A stretch of 36,465 nt of DNA from Bacillota bacterium (GCA_023397245.1 JAEWUH010000005.1:1-36465); one strand, 5' to 3'. Numbered from the stretch's first letter, positions 22,610-31,318 are shown. The notes: generated by a model from the letters alone, not told the origin. Numbers and translations: made by a program.

Positions 22610-24811
22610 TTACTGTACCTGGTCGGGCTCGATAAATCCTACGGTAACCACCGTACCCGGCGTAACCTTCGTGCCCTCCGGAATACTCTGGGAGTTGGAA
22701 ACCGGATTGGTTCCGGTAAGAGCGGCGCCCGTAATGCTGATGTTGATACCGGCGTTCGCGGCTGCCTTATTTGCCGCGGACAGCGACATTTTCAGCAGAT
22801 TCGGCACCGTGACCGTCTTGGCCGTACTGCTTTCATCGGTAAACAGAACCACCGTGCCGTTCTGCGGAATCGTCTTGCCCGGTTCCGGCACCTGAGAGAG
22901 TATTTTCTCTCCGCTTCCGTAAATTTTGGGAGATAATTTCGCCTTGAACAGCATATTTTTCGCCTCGGCAAGCGTCTTGCCGACTACGTCGGGTGCCTGC
23001 TGGTCAAGCTTTGCAATCTCCTTCTCCGTATATTTCCGCTCCACGCCCAGATACGGGAGAATTTCCTCCATTGTTTTCGCAAATACCGGTCCTGCGACGG
23101 CGCTGCCGTAATAGCTGCTGCCGTGCGGTTCGTCAAAGAATACCAGCATGGCAATCTGCGGGTCGTCCGCGGGGGCAAATCCGCAGTAGGAGGCGATATA
23201 TTCGCCCTTTAACCCCGTCTTTTCCGAGGTACCGGTTTTGCCCGCGATGCGGTAGCCGGGCAGGTAACCGTTTTTCGCGGTGCCGATGGTCGCGTTTGTC
23301 TGAAGGATCACGCACATGCGTCTGGAGGTTTCACTGGAAATAACCTGACGCTTTGGACTGGTATCCGCCTGCTTGATGATATTCCCGCCGTCGTCAATGA
23401 TTTTGGCTACCACATGGGGCTGAACCAGATAGCCGCCGTTCGCCACGGCAGCGCAGGCGGTAACCATCTGAATCGGGGTGATACTGTTGCTCTGACCGAA
23501 AGCCGAGGTGGCAAGTTCGACCGGATTCAGTTCGTTAGCCGAATAGAACAGGCTGCGGGATTCACCGGGCAGGTCAATTCCGGTGCGGCTCGTAAAGCCG
23601 AACGCCTGAAAATATTTAAAGAAACGGTCCGGCCCGAGCCTGCGGCCGATCTCGATAAACACCGGGTTGCAGGAGTTGCAGAGCCCCTGCACAAAGGTTT
23701 CGCTGCCATGCCCGTATGTGCGCCAGCAGTGAATCTTCTTATCGGCTACAACAACTACACCGCTGCAGAAGAAGGTACTGTTTTCTGTGATAACGCCTTC
23801 CTCCAGCCCCGAGGAACCGGTGACCATCTTAAAAACAGAACCGGGGTAGTAAACGTCGCTCACGCACTTGTTTCGCCACTGCTTCTGCCTTGCGGCGTTC
23901 AGCGCGGTCGTTCTGGCTTCCCCCTCGGGCATCGCGTTTATTTTTGCCGCCTCCGTTTTATCCGCCACGGTAAACGGGTCGTTCGGGTCAAAATCGCCCT
24001 TGACCGCCATGCCCAGAATGGCGCCGGTTTTAACGTTCATAACGATGGCGCAGGCGCGGTTCTGAACCTTATTGACGACGACGCCTTCTTCCAGATTTTT
24101 TTCCAGGAAGTGCTGAACCACCTCGTCGAGGGTAAGCACCAGACTGTTTCCGTTCTGTGCGTCCACCTTCTGTTCATACTGAAAGGGCATATCCGTGCCG
24201 ATGGCGTTCTTCGCGGTGACAAGCTTGCCGGACACGCCGGTAAGGTAGCTGTCGTATTTTTCCTCCACGCCGGCAAGCCCCTGGCTGTCCGCACCGGTAA
24301 AGCCCAGAACGGAAGCGGCAAAGGTGCCGTAGGGGTAATATCGCTTATAATCCTCGATCAAACGGACGCCGTTTCCGATCTTATTCTCCGTTTTAAATTT
24401 GAGGATTTCATCCTTGACGTCGGTTTCCACCTTACGTTTCAGTTCGTCGTAGTAAGTCTTTTTGTAGCTCCGCTTCAAAATGTCCGCTTTATCCATCCCG
24501 AGGATTTTGGAAAGCCCGTCGGCGATGGTTTCGCGGTTTTTATCGGTGATGAACGCGGGTTCCAAAACCACCTTCCAAACCGTCGCGCTCATTGCAAGCG
24601 GCTTCATGTTGCAGTCGTAAATCGTGCCGCGCTGTGCGCTGATGGTGGTGTTTTTCAGCTGCTGGTCAACGGCGCGCGTCTGAAGATCCGCGCCTTCCAC
24701 AAGCTGGAGCTTGGCAAGGCTGAATATAATCGCGCCGAATCCAGCGAGAACCAATACCAGTAATACGAAAATCGAACGGCGCCACATGCGGATCGTCGTG
24801 CCTTTTGCCAT
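22610..24811 (-). CDS. class B penicillin-binding protein with PASTA domains (SpoVD/FtsI type)
   Basis: A 733-residue transpeptidase that cross-links septal peptidoglycan, anchored by one N-terminal helix (about 12-32). The dimerisation/pedestal domain starts at about 50 (AQRGTIYDCN). The transpeptidase motifs are complete: Ser325-V-F-Lys328, Ser380-C-Asn382 and Lys525-Thr-Gly-Thr. Two PASTA repeats (about 610-667 and 670-730) end the protein, the arrangement of SpoVD or Gram-positive PBP2x. The choice between vegetative FtsI and sporulation SpoVD cannot be made from sequence; it is the only class B PBP in the cluster, so a vegetative role is likely. ATG 24811 with AAGG six bases upstream is chosen over an open frame that continues 41 codons upstream. 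Confidence 0.94.
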   Translation of the reverse strand: MAKGTTIRMWRRSIFVLLVLVLAGFGAIIFSLAKLQLVEGADLQTRAVDQQLKNTTISAQRGTIYDCNMKPLAMSATVWKVVLEPAFITDKNRETIADGLSKILGMDKADILKRSYKKTYYDELKRKVETDVKDEILKFKTENKIGNGVRLIEDYKRYYPYGTFAASVLGFTGADSQGLAGVEEKYDSYLTGVSGKLVTAKNAIGTDMPFQYEQKVDAQNGNSLVLTLDEVVQHFLEKNLEEGVVVNKVQNRACAIVMNVKTGAILGMAVKGDFDPNDPFTVADKTEAAKINAMPEGEARTTALNAARQKQWRNKCVSDVYYPGSVFKMVTGSSGLEEGVITENSTFFCSGVVVVADKKIHCWRTYGHGSETFVQGLCNSCNPVFIEIGRRLGPDRFFKYFQAFGFTSRTGIDLPGESRSLFYSANELNPVELATSAFGQSNSITPIQMVTACAAVANGGYLVQPHVVAKIIDDGGNIIKQADTSPKRQVISSETSRRMCVILQTNATIGTAKNGYLPGYRIAGKTGTSEKTGLKGEYIASYCGFAPADDPQIAMLVFFDEPHGSSYYGSAVAGPVFAKTMEEILPYLGVERKYTEKEIAKLDQQAPDVVGKTLAEAKNMLFKAKLSPKIYGSGEKILSQVPEPGKTIPQNGTVVLFTDESSTAKTVTVPNLLKMSLSAANKAAANAGINISITGAALTGTNPVSNSQSIPEGTKVTPGTVVTVGFIEPDQVQ

Positions 24812-24981
24812 TTTTAACCTTGCCTTTCCGGCCTGCTGCCCCGTGACCGCCGCGGCGGAAAAAAGCAGACAGCGTATCTTACAAAAATGAGAGTCAAGAT
24901 CAGCTCTTAACTCTCCTTTTGCATACCAGACCAAAATCTCAACAAATATCGGTACTAATACTTATTTATAAATTATTTCGA

Positions 24982-25488
24982 TTATGACAACATTTCAAGG
25001 ATAGTATCCCACAGGGAAGTAAGCGGGTCCTGACCGTCCGCGGTTTTTACCACCTGCGTCCGGTCGCCCTTGGAAAGCTCGACCGGCTCGATCTGATTCT
25101 GTTCGACTTTTTTCATGCCGAGCTTCTGCGTCGCGTAATTTTCCACCGTTTCCAGCGAAAGCTGGGAATCCGATTTCATTTTCAGCTGCGTGTAAACGCT
25201 CTGCTGCTCGTTCAGGACTTTTGTCTTCGCGTTCAGCTGGTCGGTAAGCTCCGTAAGCTGAACCTGACCGTAAACCATCGAGCCGACCATTCCCAGCATG
25301 ACTGCCAGAGTGAGGAAGCCCGAAATCGCTTTAAGCGGATTGGTACGGGTTCTTCGGTTCTCGTCCAGCTTTTCCTTCGGAATCTCAATGATATTGCTTT
25401 TTTTCTGCGGCGCTTCCTGCTGCCGCTTGGGTTCAAAAAGCGCAAAATCATACGCTTCATTGCTGTTGCGATAAGCCAAATTTCCCAT
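24982..25488 (-). CDS. ftsL: FtsL-like septum protein
   Basis: A 168-residue bitopic protein: a charged cytoplasmic tail of about 53 residues, one membrane helix (about 55-75), a short coiled coil (LTDQLNAKTKVLNEQQSVYTQL region, about 80-100) and the FtsL/DivIC-type YATQKLGMKK motif near 120, followed by a polar tail. It would form the FtsQLB complex that activates FtsW and its PBP. The position between rsmH and the PBP gene supports ftsL. The start is uncertain: the ATG at 25488 directly abuts AGGGG, whereas a TTG three codons later has ideal spacing. Confidence 0.85.
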   Translation of the reverse strand: MGNLAYRNSNEAYDFALFEPKRQQEAPQKKSNIIEIPKEKLDENRRTRTNPLKAISGFLTLAVMLGMVGSMVYGQVQLTELTDQLNAKTKVLNEQQSVYTQLKMKSDSQLSLETVENYATQKLGMKKVEQNQIEPVELSKGDRTQVVKTADGQDPLTSLWDTILEMLS

Positions 25489-25517
25489 CCCCTGTCTTTA
25501 TAGCATATTGTTTTTAT

Positions 25518-26444
25518 TTACAGCTTAATGCAGACGCGGAGTCTTGCGCTCCGGCTGCGCGGATTCTGTTCCAGCTCGTCCCTGCCCGGGGCAAGTCCTT
25601 TTTTATAAAGCAGCTCCGCTTTCGGCTTTTTGCCGCACACGCAGACCGGAAAATCCGGCGGGCAGGTACAGCCTGTGCACCACGCGGCCATGCGCTGCTT
25701 GACAATCCGGTCCTCCAAGGAATGGAAGGTAATAACCGCCAGCCTGCCGCCCGGTTTTAGCACCGAGAACGCGGCGTCCAATCCTTCGGAGAGTCGGTCC
25801 AGCTCGCCGTTAACCTCAATGCGCAGCGCCTGAAAGGTCTTGCGCGCAGGATGCCCCTGCTCGCGCCTTACCGCCGCCGGCACGGAAGCCTTTACGATCT
25901 CCGCCAGTTGAAGCGTGGTTTCAATCGGCTGCTGTTCGCGCGCCTGAACGATTCCCTTCGCGATGCGGGCCGCATTTTTATCCTCGCCGTAGCGACTGAT
26001 GATCTGCGCCAGCTCCTGCCAGGTCAGTCGGTTGACCAAATCCTTTGCGGAAACCCCCTGCTTGCTCATGCGCATATCCAGAGGTGCGTCGTAATGATAA
26101 GAAAAACCCCTTTCGGGATTGTCAAACTGAAAAGAAGAAACGCCGATGTCCAGAAGGACACCGTCAACGGGCGTCAAGCCCAGTTTTTCGGCCGCTTCCG
26201 CCATCCCGGCGAAATTCGTCTGATAAATGACGGAGCACGGATTGCCCTTGAAGCGCTCGGTGACTGTTTTGATGGCGTCCGGATCCTGATCGATGGAAAG
26301 AAGCTTTCCGGTTGTGAGCCTGTCCAGAATCGCCTGTGAATGTCCCCCGCCCCCGGCTGTTCCGTCTATATAGATGCCGTCCGGCTGAATGTTGAGGCTG
26401 TTTATGGTTTCTTCAAACAGCACCGGCTTATGCTGAAATTCCAT
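25518..26444 (-). CDS. rsmH: 16S rRNA (cytosine1402-N4)-methyltransferase RsmH (MraW)
   Basis: A 308-residue SAM-dependent enzyme that methylates C1402 in the decoding centre of 16S rRNA. The N-terminal HKPVLFEETI, the SAM loop DGTAGGGGHSQAIL (about 28-41), DGVLLDIGVSSFQFD, GFSY and the C-terminal FHSLEDRIVK are typical, as is the total length. A GGTGG ribosome binding site precedes ATG 26444. It starts 14 bases after mraZ. Confidence 0.97.
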   Translation of the reverse strand: MEFQHKPVLFEETINSLNIQPDGIYIDGTAGGGGHSQAILDRLTTGKLLSIDQDPDAIKTVTERFKGNPCSVIYQTNFAGMAEAAEKLGLTPVDGVLLDIGVSSFQFDNPERGFSYHYDAPLDMRMSKQGVSAKDLVNRLTWQELAQIISRYGEDKNAARIAKGIVQAREQQPIETTLQLAEIVKASVPAAVRREQGHPARKTFQALRIEVNGELDRLSEGLDAAFSVLKPGGRLAVITFHSLEDRIVKQRMAAWCTGCTCPPDFPVCVCGKKPKAELLYKKGLAPGRDELEQNPRSRSARLRVCIKL

Positions 26445-26458
26445 ATTCCCACCACCCG

Positions 26459-26878
26459 TTAAAGCTCAAGAAGATCCATTGCCTCGGCAATGCTGTCTTC
26501 GGTAAGGGTGGAGTTGAATTCGTTCCAGCGCCGGGTATCCCAGATTTCCGCGCGGCTCGACGCCCCGATGAAGGTAATGTCCTTCGTAAGGCCGGCATGG
26601 TCACGCAGCGGCTGCGGCAGCAGGATGCGTCCCTGTTTATCCGGTTCGGCCTCCGCCGCGCCGGAGAAGAAGAAGCGCTGCAGCCCTCGGGATTTGGAAA
26701 TCGGCATGGCTTTGATTTTATCCTGAAGTCTCGCCCATTCCTCCGGTGAAAGCACAAAAAGACAACCGTCCAAGCCCTTTGTAACGTAAAACAGATCGCC
26801 CAAATCCTCGCGGAATTTGGCCGGAACGATTACGCGGCCCTTCTGATCGATATTATGTTGGTACTCGCCGATCAACAT
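26459..26878 (-). CDS. mraZ: transcriptional regulator MraZ
   Basis: A 139-residue AbrB-fold protein with two SpoVT/MraZ repeats, each with the DxxGR signature (DQKGRVIVP at about 11-19 and DKQGRILLP at about 75-83). It forms a ring-shaped oligomer and represses its own dcw operon by binding repeats in the promoter region. The start ATG 26878 (MLIGEYQHN) matches the family N-terminus; the open frame extends 37 codons upstream but contains the MraZ boxes and promoter. The ribosome binding site is weak (AAGTGG). Confidence 0.95.
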   Translation of the reverse strand: MLIGEYQHNIDQKGRVIVPAKFREDLGDLFYVTKGLDGCLFVLSPEEWARLQDKIKAMPISKSRGLQRFFFSGAAEAEPDKQGRILLPQPLRDHAGLTKDITFIGASSRAEIWDTRRWNEFNSTLTEDSIAEAMDLLEL

Positions 26879-26915
26879 AATCTGCCACTTGTCGGGCATA
26901 TGCCGTATGTGTTTA

Positions 26916-26949
26916 CCACATCGTGCTACTTGCCCCCACCTTTCACCAC
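26916..26949 (-). promoter_or_regulatory. four MraZ boxes, 10-bp periodic
   Basis: On the minus strand GTGG (26949-26946), GTGG (26939-26936), GTAG (26929-26926) and GTGG (26919-26916) recur at exactly 10-base intervals, downstream of the promoter -10. MraZ proteins are known to bind TGGG-type direct repeats spaced by one helical turn upstream of their own gene, so this is the expected autoregulatory operator. Confidence 0.8.
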
Positions 26950-26960
26950 TTTGTGTTTTG

Positions 26961-26989
26961 ATTATATCGTATCTGTTCCAAAAATGCAA
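26961..26989 (-). promoter_or_regulatory. promoter of the dcw cluster (mraZ)
   Basis: Minus-strand TTGCAT (26984-26989), 17 bases, perfect TATAAT (26961-26966). The start is expected near 26954, so the MraZ boxes would lie at about +5 to +38. The gap upstream to 27195 holds nothing else I recognise. Confidence 0.75.
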
Positions 26990-27189
26990 CCCCTATTTTT
27001 TTAGTTATTTCAGACATATTTCCCTTTACTTTTCCGATGTACGCTGGATAAATGCGATATGTGTAAAAAATCCAATATACAAACGGGGAAATATAGTCAT
27101 TTTATTGAAGCAGCTCCGCAAAGATGAAAGAAATTGTGACTTTCATGCCGTTAAAGGATTTTACATGGGGTACGCCGGTAAAAACGCGC

Positions 27190-27226
27190 AAAAAAACACG
27201 CCGCAAAGCAGCGGCGTGTTTTTTTA
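27190..27226. terminator. bidirectional-looking terminator after the coiled-coil protein gene
   Basis: A perfect 9-bp GC-rich stem ACACGCCGC/GCGGCGTGT (27196-27204 with 27211-27219) is flanked by A-tract and T-tract on both sides. It lies 18 bases after the stop of the 27238-27711 gene on the minus strand. Confidence 0.88.
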
Positions 27227-27237
27227 TAAATTCGGAA

Positions 27238-27711
27238 TCAGTTCTGCCCGGAGCGCTGGGATGCCTTGATGTTCTGCCGGGTCTGGCGGAGCTCCGCAAG
27301 ATTTGAGGAGAGCCCCTCTTCCGTCCGTTTCATCAAATCGTCTATGTAATCATTCGAGGCTTTGCGCATCTCACGGAATTTGGTCTGGGACTGCGCGATG
27401 AGGTCGTTCGCCTTCTGCTGCGCCTGCTTGACGATCTCATCCTGATTGATCATCGTCTTTGCCCGTTCCTCGGCCACACGGACCACGGTTTCCGCTTCGC
27501 GCTTGGCGTCGCTGATGATCTGGGCACGGTCGGCGCAGATTGCCTTTGCCTGGCGGATTTCCTGCGGAAGATTGTCGCGAATCTCATCCAGGATCTGCTT
27601 TACCTCTTCGCAGTCCAGAACGGCGCGCCCGCGGCTGAGCGGAAAATTCCACGCTTTATCTACCATATCGTACAGTTCGTCAAGCAGTTCTTCTACATTC
27701 AGTTCGCTCAT
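27238..27711 (-). CDS. DivIVA-/ATP synthase b-like coiled-coil protein
   Basis: A 157-residue soluble, highly charged, almost wholly helical protein. After an N-terminal helix (MSELNVEELLDELYDMVDK) and a hinge with the SRGRAVLD segment, about 100 residues form a coiled coil rich in Ala, Gln, Glu and Arg (EAETVVRVAEERAK region), ending in a basic tail. It resembles proteins often annotated as ATPase or DivIVA-like in Clostridia; no ATP-binding motif is present, so ATPase would be a misnomer. It overlaps coaD by 4 bases (ATGA) with GGAGGG eight bases upstream of ATG 27711, so translation is coupled. A role as a cytoskeletal or membrane-curvature factor is only a guess. Confidence 0.75.
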   Translation of the reverse strand: MSELNVEELLDELYDMVDKAWNFPLSRGRAVLDCEEVKQILDEIRDNLPQEIRQAKAICADRAQIISDAKREAETVVRVAEERAKTMINQDEIVKQAQQKANDLIAQSQTKFREMRKASNDYIDDLMKRTEEGLSSNLAELRQTRQNIKASQRSGQN

Positions 27712-28208
27712 CTGTTTTTCCCTCCTGCGCTCAGTATTCTTTGTTTGATATCACTCAAAATACACTCCGGCACAAAATTGGTAATATCTCCGCCGAAGGT
27801 TGCAATTTGCTTTATAATGCTGGAACTCAAAAACATATTTTCCGCGTTTGTGGTAAGGAACATGGTTTCAAGATTCGGATTCAGCTTTTTATTGGTAAGC
27901 GCCATCTGGAATTCATACTCGAAGTCCGAGAGGGCACGCAAACCTTTTACGATCGCCGTTACATTCCGCTCCCGCGCGTAATCCGCCAGAAGTCCGTCAA
28001 AACCGACCACCTCGACGTCCGCCATGTCGCTGGTACATCGTTTAAGCAGTTCGATACGCTCGTCCACCGTAAACAGCGTGTGCTTTTCAGGATTGACCAG
28101 CACCGCCACGATCGTTTTATCAAACACCTTGCGCGCCCGGTTGATAATATCCATATGTCCCAGTGTAACCGGGTCAAAGCTTCCGGGGCAGATTGCCGTT
28201 CTTGTCAT
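27708..28208 (-). CDS. coaD: phosphopantetheine adenylyltransferase (CoaD)
   Basis: A 166-residue enzyme for the penultimate step of coenzyme A synthesis, transfer of AMP from ATP to 4'-phosphopantetheine. The nucleotidyltransferase motif GSFDPVTLGHMD (about 9-20), the KGLR segment near 88-91 and the ISSS-type loop FLSSSIIK (about 126-133) are typical, and length is normal. It overlaps rsmD by 4 bases (ATGA at 28205-28208), giving translational coupling; its own ribosome binding site is poor. Bacterial genomes very often pair rsmD with coaD. Confidence 0.97.
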   Translation of the reverse strand: MTRTAICPGSFDPVTLGHMDIINRARKVFDKTIVAVLVNPEKHTLFTVDERIELLKRCTSDMADVEVVGFDGLLADYARERNVTAIVKGLRALSDFEYEFQMALTNKKLNPNLETMFLTTNAENMFLSSSIIKQIATFGGDITNFVPECILSDIKQRILSAGGKNR

Positions 28209-28756
28209 TCCTGCGTCACATCCTTATGTCTGTATAGCGTGAGCACGATCTTGCCGTAACGGTAGGTGCGCACACGCACAAATTCTCCCGCGGATTCCGG
28301 CATTTCCTCATCGGCCGGGTTCTCGCAGAGGATCGCCCCGCCCTTGTTCATGGCTTCCGCAACCATTGGCAGCGCCCGCTGAAGCAGACCGGTGCGGTAG
28401 GGCGGGTCCAGAAACGCCAGGTCAAAGGGTTCCCGGTTCTGCATCAAAAACGCGGCAAAATCCATGTTTTTCAACTGCGCGTTTCCCGCAAGGCCGGTAC
28501 TTTCCAGATTTTTCTGCACGACCGCGGCGGAATCCTTGCTCGCGTCCACAAAGACAGCCTGTCTTGCACCGCGGCTCAGCGCCTCGATTCCCAGCTGGCC
28601 GGAGCCTGCAAATAAATCCAGCACGCGCCTGCCCTCAATCTGAAACTGGATGATACTGAACAGTGCCTCTTTCACCCGTTCCGGCGTAGGACGCACGCTT
28701 TCGCCTTCCAGCGTCATCAGCCGTCTGCCGCGTGCCGAGCCGGTTATAACTCTCAT
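28205..28756 (-). CDS. rsmD: 16S rRNA (guanine966-N2)-methyltransferase RsmD
   Basis: A 183-residue SAM-dependent methyltransferase acting on the assembled 30S subunit. The N-terminal RVITGSARGRRL, the SAM loop LDLFAGSGQLGIEALSRGA (about 46-64), DA(S) and the catalytic FLDPPY (about 115-120) are all present. AAGGAG lies nine bases before ATG 28756, and a strong promoter lies about 95 bases upstream. It is the first gene of the rsmD-coaD-coiled-coil operon. Confidence 0.96.
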   Translation of the reverse strand: MRVITGSARGRRLMTLEGESVRPTPERVKEALFSIIQFQIEGRRVLDLFAGSGQLGIEALSRGARQAVFVDASKDSAAVVQKNLESTGLAGNAQLKNMDFAAFLMQNREPFDLAFLDPPYRTGLLQRALPMVAEAMNKGGAILCENPADEEMPESAGEFVRVRTYRYGKIVLTLYRHKDVTQE

Positions 28757-28849
28757 ATATAAATACTCCTTATATTTCCCGAATATTTTCCGCCGGCATG
28801 TTCCTGCATCTTACAGAGCTGCCGATTCATGGATAATTTAACATTTTTT

Positions 28850-28878
28850 ATTATCCCATTATCCTGCGAACATGTCAA
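28850..28878 (-). promoter_or_regulatory. strong promoter of the rsmD-coaD operon
   Basis: Minus-strand TTGACA (28873-28878), 17 bases, GATAAT (28850-28855), just after the uvrC stop. The rsmD leader of roughly 90 nt shows no obvious attenuator. Confidence 0.75.
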
Positions 28879-28887
28879 CTTGCTTTC

Positions 28888-30735
28888 CTAATTTTCTCCG
28901 TCCGGGTGAAAATATTCATAAACGCGCTGCGCGGCGGGTTTTGTCATGCCGGGCGCGGCGGCAAGCTCTTCCAGATCGGCATTTTTTATCGCGGAAATCG
29001 TTTTAAAATGCTTTAACAGATACTTTGCCCGGGTCAGCCCGACGCCCTCAATGGAAGTAAGGGTGGAGGAAATCGTTGTTTTCTTCCTCATCTGGCGGTG
29101 ATAACCGATCGCAAAGCGGTGCACCTCATCTTGTATGGAGGATACCAGCGTAAACGCGCTGCGGTTGGAATTGATTGCAATCTCACCGCCGTCCTGCGCG
29201 ATCGCCCTTGTCCGGTGCTTGTCGTCCTTTACCATGCCGAAAAGCGGAATCGGCAGATTTGCCGCCTCCAGCACAGGCCGCACGGCGGCAACGTGCCCTT
29301 TTCCGCCGTCAAGCAGGATGAGGTCCGGCAGGCGGCCGAAGCCCGTTCCCGAATCCTTCTGCGCAAAGTATTCCTGAAGCCGGCGCGTAATCACTTCCCG
29401 CATGGAAGCGTAATCGTCCTGCCCTTCCACCGTTTTGATTTTAAACTTGCGGTAGGCGGTTTTCAGGGGTCTGCCGTTTTCAAACACAACCATGCCGGCC
29501 ACGTTTTCGCCGCCTGCAAGGTTGGAAATATCGTATGATTCAATATACTGCGGGGGCTGTTCCATCCCCAGCAGCCTGCCCAGCTCGTCCAGTGCGGAGG
29601 CTTCCTTCCCGGTGCGCCCGGTGGCCTGCGCAAGCTGCTCCGCCGCGTTGCTGCGGCACATTTGCACAAGCTGCGCCTGCTCTCCCTTCTGCGGAACGGA
29701 AACCGTCACCTTTCTCCCGGCTTTCTGTGACAGCCACCGCCCCAACAGCTCGCTGCCTTCGGCGGCGCCGTCCAGACAGACGCGGGGCGGAATCCGCTCC
29801 CGCATGGAATAGTACCGCTCGATGAACTCGCTGCGCGCGGTTTCCGGGTTTCCGGTTTCGCCCATCAGAAAGGTTTCGCGGTCGCAGAGCCTGCCGTTCA
29901 GGAAACGAAACACCTCAAAGCAGCCGGTTTCGGCACCCTGCGCAAGCGCGATGATGTCCTGCTCCTTTACCTTGGCCGCAACCACTTTTTGCCGGTCGCC
30001 CATTTTTTTAAGCGCCGCAAGCCGGTCGCGGATTCTGGCGGCGCGCTCAAACTCAAGCGAATCTGCCGCGTCGTTCATCTTTTGAGTCAGCTCGCGGATA
30101 CTTTCTGCGCTGCCTCCGCGCAGAAACTGGATTGCCTCGGATATCGATTCATTGTATTCCTCTTCGCTTACCCTGCCGCGGCAGGGGGCGCAGCACTGCT
30201 TGATATAATAGTTCAGGCACGGTCTTGCCCTGCCGATATCCTGCGGAAATTTCCGGGTGCAGGAGGGCAGGCGGAAAATTTTCAGCGCTTCGTCCACAGA
30301 CTGCTTTACCGCCCAGGAGCTGACGAACGGCCCGATGTACTCCGCGCCGTCATCCAGAATCTGTTTGGCCTCGGAAATTCTCGGCCACGGGCCGGAGGTC
30401 ACCTTGATATAGTGATACCCTTTATCATCCTTTAAAAGGATGTTGTATTTGGGATTGTGCTGCTTAATCAGGCTGCATTCGAGCACAAGCGCCTCAAATT
30501 CGCTGTCGGTCAGGATATATTCGAAATATTCCACATTGCTGACCATGCGGCGAACCTTGTCGTCATGGTTTTTCTCGGAACCGAAGTACTGGCTGACGCG
30601 GTTTTTCAGCGCCTTTGCTTTGCCAATATAAATGATCTTACCGGTCTTGTCGTGCATAATATACACGCCCGGATGAAGCGGAAGGCGCATGGCCCGGCTC
30701 CGCAGCTCCTTGATATGCTCTTCGTGGTCGGTCAT
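28888..30735 (-). CDS. uvrC: UvrABC system protein C
   Basis: A 615-residue nucleotide-excision-repair nuclease that makes both incisions around a UvrAB-marked lesion. N-terminal GIY-YIG domain (HPGVYIMHDKTGKIIYIGKA, about 21-40), a Cys-rich patch (CLNYYIKQCCAPCRG, about 171-185) that may hold an Fe-S cluster, UVR motif (about 205-235), RNase H-like endonuclease domain (DISNLAG, DGGKGH) and C-terminal helix-hairpin-helix (IEGVGLTRAKYLL, PGMTKPAAQ). AGGAGG lies five bases before ATG 30735. It follows the GNAT gene by 12 bases, so the two are probably co-transcribed. Confidence 0.97.
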   Translation of the reverse strand: MTDHEEHIKELRSRAMRLPLHPGVYIMHDKTGKIIYIGKAKALKNRVSQYFGSEKNHDDKVRRMVSNVEYFEYILTDSEFEALVLECSLIKQHNPKYNILLKDDKGYHYIKVTSGPWPRISEAKQILDDGAEYIGPFVSSWAVKQSVDEALKIFRLPSCTRKFPQDIGRARPCLNYYIKQCCAPCRGRVSEEEYNESISEAIQFLRGGSAESIRELTQKMNDAADSLEFERAARIRDRLAALKKMGDRQKVVAAKVKEQDIIALAQGAETGCFEVFRFLNGRLCDRETFLMGETGNPETARSEFIERYYSMRERIPPRVCLDGAAEGSELLGRWLSQKAGRKVTVSVPQKGEQAQLVQMCRSNAAEQLAQATGRTGKEASALDELGRLLGMEQPPQYIESYDISNLAGGENVAGMVVFENGRPLKTAYRKFKIKTVEGQDDYASMREVITRRLQEYFAQKDSGTGFGRLPDLILLDGGKGHVAAVRPVLEAANLPIPLFGMVKDDKHRTRAIAQDGGEIAINSNRSAFTLVSSIQDEVHRFAIGYHRQMRKKTTISSTLTSIEGVGLTRAKYLLKHFKTISAIKNADLEELAAAPGMTKPAAQRVYEYFHPDGEN

Positions 30736-30747
30736 GACAGCCTCCTT

Positions 30748-31224
30748 TCAGTCCTCTGTATGGATATATCGCATCAACAGAAATGTATCTGTACCGGTCA
30801 GGGTACTTTTCGTATACCGGTCAGTAATCTGAAATCCGGCTTTCTTATAGCATTTAATTGCCCGCAGGTTGAATTCACGGACTTCGAGTCCCGGTGTCTT
30901 ACCCGAAAAGCGCCGGCTGCATTCAGCGAGAATCAGCTTCATCAGTTCGCTTCCATAGCCTTTTGAACAGTCCTGCGGATTTAATCCCAGTCCGATCATT
31001 ACGCTGTTCCCGTCTTCGACAAGACGGAAGTAGCCGAACAGCGCATTTCTCTCATCCAGCACTGCCTCAAACTGCGTCCTGCGCTTTTCACGGTCGGCGA
31101 TTGCCCATTTCTGCTTCTGAACGGTTTCCCAGGAAGTATTGTATACGCCGTATTCTCCTTCGTATTTCCATCCGCATATCAACTCGGCCTGTTCTTCCGT
31201 TAAATCTGATCGGTGCAGCATCAC
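30748..31224 (-). CDS. GNAT-family N-acetyltransferase
   Basis: A 158-residue Gcn5-related acetyltransferase, cytoplasmic. The acetyl-CoA pyrophosphate loop appears as CSKGYGSELM (Q/R-x-x-G-x-G/A type), preceded by a beta-4 strand IGLGLNP and followed by LEVREFNLRAIKCYKKAGF, the typical C-terminal motif. The substrate (small molecule, peptide or ribosomal protein) is unknown. The GTG at 31224 lies nine bases after AAGGAG; the ATG at 31221 is the alternative. The frame is open another 65 codons upstream, but that part crosses the HPr terminator and is basic, low-complexity sequence. It is upstream of uvrC, which may be coincidental. Confidence 0.85.
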   Translation of the reverse strand: MMLHRSDLTEEQAELICGWKYEGEYGVYNTSWETVQKQKWAIADREKRRTQFEAVLDERNALFGYFRLVEDGNSVMIGLGLNPQDCSKGYGSELMKLILAECSRRFSGKTPGLEVREFNLRAIKCYKKAGFQITDRYTKSTLTGTDTFLLMRYIHTED

Positions 31225-31273
31225 TTGCGGTATCTCCTTACTATTATCCCCGCCGCGTCGGCGCTTTCTGAAA

Positions 31274-31303
31274 CAAAAAAAGCACCGCCGATAAAGCGGT
31301 GCT
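31274..31303 (-). terminator. terminator of the HPr gene
   Basis: A perfect 8-bp stem AGCACCGC/GCGGTGCT (31281-31288 with 31296-31303) followed by seven T on the minus strand, 15 bases after the HPr stop. Confidence 0.88.
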
Positions 31304-31318
31304 GCCCGAAAGACAAAC

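Noticed and set aside
23414..24763. 449-codon plus-strand ORF
   Set aside because: Antisense to the PBP gene, whose active-site motifs are all intact.
27124..27306. 60-codon plus-strand ORF starting in the mraZ upstream gap
   Set aside because: It crosses the bidirectional terminator and runs antisense into the coiled-coil gene; no ribosome binding site.
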